A stretch of 64,000 nt of DNA from a virus. Positions 59,058 through 64,000 of this stretch are shown one piece after another. The stretch is from positions 182,690 to 246,689 of IMG/VR virus record IMGVR_UViG_3300042923_000601, one strand, 5' to 3'. The notes beneath the pieces were generated by a model. That model worked only from the letters and a program-made list of their open reading frames with translations. It had not been told where the DNA came from and did not search any database. The position numbers and the translations under genes were made by a program. Numbering within the stretch: position 1 is the first letter of the stretch; every line of letters begins with the position of its first letter.

Positions 59058-59141
59058 TTATTTTACCTCCTTGGTATTCTTACCTATTAGTTCGGGGTTA
59101 TCATAAATATTACCGAGATGCTTACGCTCACCATCACTCAC
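59058..59141 (-). pseudogene. Vestigial third copy of the YLRLVPLP-family C-terminus
   Basis: A 27-codon frame (GTG 59141 to TAA 59058) encodes RKHLGNIYDNPELIGKN. This matches the C-termini of the two upstream genes (KIGNMHDNPELIGG and VVGNSHDNPDLL). The rest of the gene is missing, so this looks like the remnant of a deleted tandem copy, though a tiny expressed peptide cannot be excluded. Confidence 0.5.
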
Positions 59142-59697
59142 CCTTAATTTTACCACCAATAAGTTCAGGATTGTCATGCATATTCCCAATCTTGGTTGGG
59201 TTACCATGACGTCTGGATGCAATATCATCCCAATCTTGAGCAGATTCCTCGATTCCGATTAGTGGTGCAAGCCAGTTTCCCTTCACAATAGGTTGAAAGA
59301 GAAACTGGTTATCTTCACAGACTACAAGGAAGCAGTAGTCGTCTTCTTTGGATCGGTCAGTTTCAATGATATCATCCTCAAACAACATCGCGCCACTGTC
59401 CCGATCCAGTCGATTAATAAACTGACCAACGGTTGTTGGATCAACAGCCCACGCTGCCATGTGGTATTCACCGTCAGTCTCACTTCCTGAATGGATGATA
59501 TACTTGTGATCAGGTTGGTCTTCTTTATTGCGGATGCTGGTCTCCAGTACTCTCTGGATATCGCCATACACCCATTGACCATAGAATTCTCCCTCTGTAA
59601 TACACTTCCCACGCCAGAGATTCGCGCGGGGTTCAAGGTCACCGAAAGGCCCCTTCTTGATTGGAAGGGGTACAAGTCTTAAATACGGTGTACTCAT
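59134..59697 (-). CDS. YLRLVPLP-family protein, copy 2
   Basis: 187 residues, starting in the TAATG overlap with the upstream paralogue. It begins MSTPYLRLVPLPIKKGPFGD, as its neighbour does, then LWRGKCI, WVYGDIQ, VGQFINRLD, ILFEDDIIETD-like and GNMHDNPELIGG in the same order. The two are tandem duplicates. LFEDDIIETDRS resembles the yopX/DUF-type small phage proteins with an acidic EDDI segment. Function unknown. Confidence 0.75.
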   Translation of the reverse strand: MSTPYLRLVPLPIKKGPFGDLEPRANLWRGKCITEGEFYGQWVYGDIQRVLETSIRNKEDQPDHKYIIHSGSETDGEYHMAAWAVDPTTVGQFINRLDRDSGAMLFEDDIIETDRSKEDDYCFLVVCEDNQFLFQPIVKGNWLAPLIGIEESAQDWDDIASRRHGNPTKIGNMHDNPELIGGKIKGE

Positions 59698-60236
59698 TAT
59701 TCAACCTCCCCTTCCACCACTGGTAGCAGGTCTGGATTGTCATGACTGTTACCAACGACAATGATACGACCATTATCAGGACTACTAATGAATCCCCATT
59801 CATGGAGATGGTCTTCTTCCTCCGGTACTTCGCCGTCACGTGAGAATGGCTCGAAGTAGAATCCTTCGTCTTCCCACACGGCAAGGTATTGATAACCGGC
59901 AGCAGCACTTAATGCAGTTTCAACGATGTCATCTTCGAAGATCAACTTCTTATTATCATCGTTGCAAGTCGTATACTGGCCGACCGTTTCAGGGTCTACT
60001 GGATACAACTGTACTGAACATTCGGAGCCTTGGAGAACCTGAACTGCGATATACACAGCATCAGAGGACTCTACTCCATCCTCAGTTTCCTTGACGCTGG
60101 ACAAATCCCCATATACCCAGCGAGGATTATCACCAGTTGTTTTACCTCTAAACAAAGGCATCTTACTGACAACTTTTGGTTGGTTATCAAGCCCCTTCTT
60201 TGGAAGGGGCACTAATCTCAAGTATGGAATTGTCAT
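59697..60236 (-). CDS. YLRLVPLP-family protein, copy 1 (YopX-like segment)
   Basis: 179 residues, AAGGAGA upstream. MTIPYLRLVPLPKKGLDNQP, FRGKTTGDNPRWVYGDLSSV, VGQYTTCNDDNKKLIFEDDI and a C-terminal GNSHDNPDLLPV. The order RGK - W-YGDL - VGQ-T---D-N-K-I-EDDIV - GNIHDNPELL is that of the YopX family, a small phage protein fold of unknown function, here with an extra N-terminal leader. Tandem with copy 2 and a remnant third copy. Confidence 0.75.
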   Translation of the reverse strand: MTIPYLRLVPLPKKGLDNQPKVVSKMPLFRGKTTGDNPRWVYGDLSSVKETEDGVESSDAVYIAVQVLQGSECSVQLYPVDPETVGQYTTCNDDNKKLIFEDDIVETALSAAAGYQYLAVWEDEGFYFEPFSRDGEVPEEEDHLHEWGFISSPDNGRIIVVGNSHDNPDLLPVVEGEVE

Positions 60237-60248
60237 TTGTCATTCTCC

Positions 60249-60884
60249 TTATCTTCGGTTAGCCCGAGTTGACTGGTTAGCTAATGCCATTGTGGTTAGC
60301 GCCCTAAGATAAGGGACAGCCTGCGCAACAGCATCGCGGGTTTCAGCAAGTTTAAGCTCAACTACATTGTCTGGCTTTGGCGGTGCAGGCGGGGTACTTT
60401 CCACGATCACCGTCTTTGACTTTGAAGCTTTCTGTTTCTTAGACAGCTTCTTATGCTTGGCTGTCAACTGCTCAACGGTCTTTCTAAGGTCAGTTGCTGT
60501 GGACTCTAGGGTCTGCAGCTTCTGGTTCTGGTCTTTGAAAAGACGATCATACGACCGGCGCAAGCGCTCCATCTCCGACATCTTCATTACAATATAACCA
60601 GCACTGTTTCGAACGTATGGCGCTGGCTTACTGTGGTGATTGTCGAGTCGCCGCATAATCTCTTCGAATACAGCATTGTGATCAACTGCAGGTTCATCGG
60701 TATCATACAGGTACACCTCTCGGACGGTCTTGATATGATCGCCCTGCTGGTCAATGTACTCTACCCGTTTTTCCTTAACTTTTGAAGTGGTAACCGGAGC
60801 CTCAAATCGAGGTTCCGGGCTGTGCGATGGATTACACCGAGCGATCATGGATTGCCCGATAGGTGTCGGGGTTAGTTTTAACAT
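60249..60884 (-). CDS. Coiled-coil protein
   Basis: 211 residues from ATG 60884 with AAGGAG nine bases upstream. Starts MLKLTPTPIGQS. The central part is a coiled coil (LQTLESTATDLRKTVEQLTA) followed by a Lys-rich stretch (KHKKLSKKQKASKSK), a Pro-rich linker (STPPAPPKPD) and a terminal helix. A structural or adaptor role is possible. Overlaps the end of the preceding small gene by 53 bases. Confidence 0.65.
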   Translation of the reverse strand: MLKLTPTPIGQSMIARCNPSHSPEPRFEAPVTTSKVKEKRVEYIDQQGDHIKTVREVYLYDTDEPAVDHNAVFEEIMRRLDNHHSKPAPYVRNSAGYIVMKMSEMERLRRSYDRLFKDQNQKLQTLESTATDLRKTVEQLTAKHKKLSKKQKASKSKTVIVESTPPAPPKPDNVVELKLAETRDAVAQAVPYLRALTTMALANQSTRANRR

Positions 60885-61032
60885 CCGCAATTGCTCCTTT
60901 TCGTTTCATTATTTTCATTTCGATAGGTGCTGCTGTATTACGAGGCCCCGTTAGTGTAATCGGGAAAGGTACAATTCGTGGATGACCATATGGGTCAAAC
61001 GCGTTTGATACCGGTAAATTAAGGTATAGCAT
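60832..61032 (-). CDS. Small hypothetical protein
   Basis: 66 residues, AAGGAAGTG upstream. Contains RIVPFPITLTGPRN, similar in feel to the LRLVPLP leaders downstream. Basic middle (EMKIMKRKGAIADVK). The large overlap with the next gene (53 bases) lowers certainty, but the ribosome binding site is good. Confidence 0.5.
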   Translation of the reverse strand: MLYLNLPVSNAFDPYGHPRIVPFPITLTGPRNTAAPIEMKIMKRKGAIADVKTNPDTYRAIHDRSV

Positions 61033-61043
61033 GCCACACTTCC

Positions 61044-61883
61044 TTACCCGTAGATTTGATACCGCTGAAGGAATTTATCCAGCGACATCTTCTTAACACT
61101 GTCGTCGTCGAATAGAATACTGACAGATTCTCTGATCTTTTGCTCGGAATACCAACCGTCTCCGGTTTGATACGCCATTGCCATTTCGATGATCCCCTCA
61201 CGCCGGTTAAGGATGTAAAAGAGCTGGTTCATCGATGTGATCTTGTAAGTCTTATTGATAACCTCAACGAAGTAATCATCACCGTCTTGCTTCTGTGACA
61301 CTACAATTCGAAGGGTCATAAACCGAATGTGACGGAGTTTTTGATAGGTCTTATAGTCGAGCATCCGGTACGACTTCATACCAGCATCAACCATGACCGC
61401 ATCATAACTGTGGAAGCCGAGTTGCTTCTCCTCAAATGGAGACATGCCTTCCACAAATTGATACATACCGGCTCTAGACCATGGCTCTCCATTAGGGCCA
61501 ATAGACGGCCTTTGCATAATGAAGTTAGGACTAGTGTCGTGAACGAAATAATAGGAATTGTCGGTATTAGCGTTACGATTCATCTTGTCGACCAGTTTAC
61601 CATGCAGCTTCCGTTCTTTATCATTGAAGCTTGCTCTGATACGCATACGGTCGCCTTCTGACGGGTCAATCCAATCATCAAAGCCGCCATCGTACCGATC
61701 TTTATTCGCGGGTCTTTTCAGGTTGAACAGATAGCCGGGTGCTGTCCCAGCTGCAATCATGTCATTAACCATCATATCGTCGGTTATATTATCATCCGCC
61801 GATTCTTGGTTTGCATATTTCCGGGAAATGGTTACTCCCTTTCTCTGGAGATAATCTTCCCTGAATACCAGTTTAAGTGTCAT
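61044..61883 (-). CDS. Protein with shared KLVFREDYL leader, paralogue of the 58267 gene
   Basis: 279 residues, GGAAGGGTGAT upstream. Starts MTLKLVFREDYLQRKG (see the proteins at 23581 and 34371). The N-terminal ~150 residues are polar. The C-terminal half shares VMVD-G---Y-M--YKTY-KL--I-F and S-NQLFYIL with the 59055-58267 protein. The order suggests a common domain of about 110 residues. No catalytic motif; function unknown. Confidence 0.7.
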   Translation of the reverse strand: MTLKLVFREDYLQRKGVTISRKYANQESADDNITDDMMVNDMIAAGTAPGYLFNLKRPANKDRYDGGFDDWIDPSEGDRMRIRASFNDKERKLHGKLVDKMNRNANTDNSYYFVHDTSPNFIMQRPSIGPNGEPWSRAGMYQFVEGMSPFEEKQLGFHSYDAVMVDAGMKSYRMLDYKTYQKLRHIRFMTLRIVVSQKQDGDDYFVEVINKTYKITSMNQLFYILNRREGIIEMAMAYQTGDGWYSEQKIRESVSILFDDDSVKKMSLDKFLQRYQIYG

Positions 61884-61909
61884 AAATTTATCACCCTTCC
61901 AATAAAATA

Positions 61910-61935
61910 GGAGTAGGAGAATGATCTCCTACTCC
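61910..61935 (-). terminator. Rho-independent terminator (minus)
   Basis: GGAGTAGGAGA with perfect complement around ATGA/TCAT, then TATTTTATTGG on the minus strand. Confidence 0.8.
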
Positions 61936-61946
61936 GGTTAACAGGA

Positions 61947-63452
61947 CTAGATCATCTCCGTAAAGCGGATAAACTCGTCTTCAACGAGCTTCTCGCTTAT
62001 TTCAATATCTTGTCCGAGCAATTCTGGTTTCTTATGATCGACATGTGACATAGGAGAATTGATCAAAGTCGCCAATGGGACCAAAATCAACTTCTCTGTC
62101 ACAAGCGACGCGGCATCGCTATACTGCTCCATGAGCCGTAAATAGCGAGGAGATAGCTTGATCTTATTGAGTGTCTTTGCTCCAATTTTACGAGAGCGAA
62201 TGGTTGTAGACGGCCCACCCGACAATATAGACGGGAGTAGCACGAACCCTTCGCGTTCGAGGATTTTCTTCATGATGATTACCAGTCGGAAGAATCCTCT
62301 TTTCTTAATGTATTTCTGGTTCTCTGTCCCGTCGAAGTCCTCTGCAAAGAACTGAAGAATCAGGTCTTTCTGAGTCGGGCTTAAGTCGCCGAGATGTTCT
62401 TCGTAAAAGTCAACGTGTTTGGATTTAATCTCCACGTTGTACTTTACGGCTAAACGTTTGATCTTGTTGGAACTGCCTTGGCTGGCGATCAGGATGTGTT
62501 GTTCATCGACCTTCGCAGCGTTCATCTCAAGCTGCTCCAGTCCAGACATCTTCTCGCCGTTTGATTTCTTACCACTTGTGTCAACGTAGTCGCGGACATC
62601 TTTACCGGTTGTAATTTCGTTCCCGATCATTTTCTTAATACCCGCGAGGTTGAGATTGATCATTTTCTGTGTGAAGACATACTTGAACATCAAATCCTGA
62701 ATAACCATCTTAGTTAAAACCGTGGTTAGCAGGATTGGAGTTGTCCCTTTGTGTTCGTTACGCTCCCACATTCTCCCGTCTTGATGGACAGAGCTGCTTA
62801 CCTGCTTTTCTGCAGTCGCATAAAGCTTGGCGTACATGTTTGTCCCGTCCTCGAATAGAGGGAAAAGTGAATAGAAGCAGTTGTAGAGATATTCCTTGAG
62901 TGACTTGTCACGCACCATATCCGCACGCGCCATATAATAATGGGAAACAATGGGAATGGCGATTTTCAGTGCTGTGCTAATTGCCATGAGAATCTTCCCA
63001 TGACGGTTAGTGAATTGTTGAGGATTGTCCTTGTATCGTTCGTTGTTCGTGGACGATTCCAAGTTAACCCGGTACTGCTCATCAACCAATGTTTTGATCT
63101 TCTTGACCATTGAATCCGTGAAGAGGGTGTTGACCAGATCATCACGGAAGCTATTGTAAGTATAAGTCATGTTATTCAGATCAATCAACGTCTTCATATT
63201 GAGGTACGCTGTGAGAAGCTCTTTGTCTTCATCATAGTACATCATGAGGAAATTGATCGTGTCGCAAATCAAGTTTGCTTTCGTATAAAATGATGATTTT
63301 ATGATATGAAATACATTTAAGTTGGGTCGGCTAATGCCAAATACCCTGTCAAAGTCACATACTATAATCCCCTTTGACCCTGCGTGGAATATCCGAAATT
63401 TCGGAGGCCGATCAGGGTTTTTTCGCTCAATACGTGCAATATCCGCCCTCAT
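61947..63452 (-). CDS. Large hypothetical protein
   Basis: 501 residues, GGGGAGATGG about 13 bases upstream of the ATG. Mainly helical. No metal-binding, nucleotide-binding or RNA-polymerase motif could be found. The C-terminal part is basic with SRKIGAKTLNKIKLSPRYLR. It stands alone between the AT-rich promoter motif at 63496 and a terminator, so it is a separately expressed, probably early or middle, gene. Confidence 0.7.
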   Translation of the reverse strand: MRADIARIERKNPDRPPKFRIFHAGSKGIIVCDFDRVFGISRPNLNVFHIIKSSFYTKANLICDTINFLMMYYDEDKELLTAYLNMKTLIDLNNMTYTYNSFRDDLVNTLFTDSMVKKIKTLVDEQYRVNLESSTNNERYKDNPQQFTNRHGKILMAISTALKIAIPIVSHYYMARADMVRDKSLKEYLYNCFYSLFPLFEDGTNMYAKLYATAEKQVSSSVHQDGRMWERNEHKGTTPILLTTVLTKMVIQDLMFKYVFTQKMINLNLAGIKKMIGNEITTGKDVRDYVDTSGKKSNGEKMSGLEQLEMNAAKVDEQHILIASQGSSNKIKRLAVKYNVEIKSKHVDFYEEHLGDLSPTQKDLILQFFAEDFDGTENQKYIKKRGFFRLVIIMKKILEREGFVLLPSILSGGPSTTIRSRKIGAKTLNKIKLSPRYLRLMEQYSDAASLVTEKLILVPLATLINSPMSHVDHKKPELLGQDIEISEKLVEDEFIRFTEMI

Positions 63453-63495
63453 TATAACTTGCCATCTCCCCTGTAGTCGTATTCAATTGCCTGTA

Positions 63496-63511
63496 TATAA
63501 TATATACTTAT
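63496..63511 (-). promoter_or_regulatory. Candidate promoter element, 16-bp version (minus)
   Basis: ATAAGTATATATTATA on the minus strand, identical to 56326-56341, lies about 45 bases upstream of the 501-residue gene's ATG. Confidence 0.55.
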
Positions 63512-63531
63512 GACAGTGATCAATAAAGCGT

Positions 63532-64000
63532 TTATAACCGACGAGTCGTCTTTGCTTTACCAGCCTTCTGAACCTTAGACTTCAGCGGCTTAAGCCTATT
63601 TGAAGTCCGGTCAGTGGTTGAAACCGCCATATTTATCTTTTGTCGTGTAGGTTGTGAAATATTACTCGATGGCACTGTCGGATTATCGGTATCCTCCATA
63701 TCCTCATCCGAGTCAGGCACTCTAGAGCTAGGTGGCTCATAGTCCGACCGGCGAATCCGGTCAGGTTTCTTTTGCTCACGAGCCTTCTTGTTTGCATTCG
63801 TCTTCTTCGCTTGCTCCAGCTTGATCTTATCCATCAGTTTATTGAATTCCTCGAAAGCACCCTTCAGCGCCTTGAGATCAATGGAATGTGAGACGCCATT
63901 TAGCTTATCAATCTGAGACAAGTTCTCTGCTATATACCGGCAAGCATAGTAGATTGTCTTCTCATACCCAACCATCGAGTATGGATTACGAACCTTAGGC
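63532..64000 (-). CDS. Hypothetical protein with long basic disordered tail (5' partial)
   Basis: The frame stays open from the ATG at 63975 to the window edge and no ribosome binding site precedes that ATG, so the start is probably outside. The visible part has a helical N-terminal domain (IYYACRYIAENLSQIDKLNG) and a long polar, Lys/Arg-rich tail (KKTNANKKAREQKKPDRIRR ... AGKAKTTRRL). Function unknown. Confidence 0.65.
   Translation of the reverse strand, partial: PKVRNPYSMVGYEKTIYYACRYIAENLSQIDKLNGVSHSIDLKALKGAFEEFNKLMDKIKLEQAKKTNANKKAREQKKPDRIRRSDYEPPSSRVPDSDEDMEDTDNPTVPSSNISQPTRQKINMAVSTTDRTSNRLKPLKSKVQKAGKAKTTRRL

Noticed and set aside
63975-64000. GGTTCG-AATCC-like sequence resembling a tRNA T-arm at the right edge
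   Set aside because: The match (GGTTCGTAATCC in the minus sense) is imperfect, lies in an open coding frame, and no acceptor or anticodon arm is visible.
1-64000. CRISPR array, integrase or lysogeny genes
   Set aside because: No regularly spaced direct repeats, and no tyrosine or serine recombinase or repressor motif was found on either strand.

Overview
The window looks like part of a large (jumbo-class) tailed phage genome of the contractile-tail type, infecting a Gram-positive (Bacillota) host. The reasons are as follows. Genes are densely packed with strong AGGAGG-type ribosome binding sites. There are recognisable baseplate genes (gp25-like and gp6-like wedge proteins, a zinc-ribbon gp26/gp51-like protein). 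A tail lysin joins three cell-wall domains. Most strikingly, one gene encodes the N-terminal half of a multisubunit RNA polymerase beta-prime subunit with the catalytic ADFDGD loop, as in the phiKZ/AR9/PBS1 group of giant phages. No tRNA, CRISPR array, integrase or insertion sequence was seen. One HNH-AP2 homing-type endonuclease has invaded the structural region.

Layout. 1-3.8 kb (+): end of a tail lysin and a virion protein. 3.8-4.2 kb: a non-coding stretch bounded by two hairpins. 4.2-17.4 kb (+): an accessory/metabolic block of small genes, with a NUDIX-like protein, a lipoprotein, two paralogous BCS1-like AAA+ ATPases, zinc-ribbon and membrane peptides, a DUF4326 protein, a terminator-flanked internal-protein cassette, a RusA-like resolvase and a thymidylate kinase. 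17.4-23.4 kb (-): a 737-aa protein with an ILE-A leader, a large gp6-like baseplate protein and another virion protein. 23.6-36.2 kb (+): structural and membrane genes, then a long run of genes whose products almost all begin Met-Phe. These include seven paralogous helical proteins carrying (L/I)xE-A/S sites typical of head-maturation protease cleavage, plus a nucleoside-deoxyribosyltransferase-like enzyme, a permuted NlpC/P60-like peptidase and a ParB-like protein. 36.2-47.5 kb (-): a hub-like virion protein, a FEN/PIN-like nuclease, a PC4-like ssDNA-binding protein, a SLOG-domain protein and a zinc-finger plus PD-(D/E)XK nuclease. 47.5-51.9 kb (+): gp25-like, gp26/51-like (with a probable -1 frame extension), a small gene and RNAP beta-prime. 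52-64 kb (-): virion-like and acidic proteins, a DnaG-type primase and a tail of small poorly characterised genes, including a tandem family with a shared YLRLVPLP leader.

How it fits together. Baseplate, tail and putative head-internal proteins form scattered structural blocks on both strands. Replication functions (primase, FEN-like nuclease, RusA, PC4-like, tmk) are interleaved with them. The phage probably transcribes at least part of its genome with its own RNA polymerase, and a recurrent AT-rich motif (TATATATTATA) in front of several operons is a candidate promoter element. The most interesting hypothesis is that 26.3-36.2 kb, with a detached member at 14.5 kb and perhaps the 737-aa protein at 17.4 kb, encodes a set of capsid-internal proteins carrying cleavable targeting leaders, some of them with enzyme-like domains. 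These could be a cargo of effectors delivered with the DNA. All functional calls rest on motif reading only; no database search was possible.
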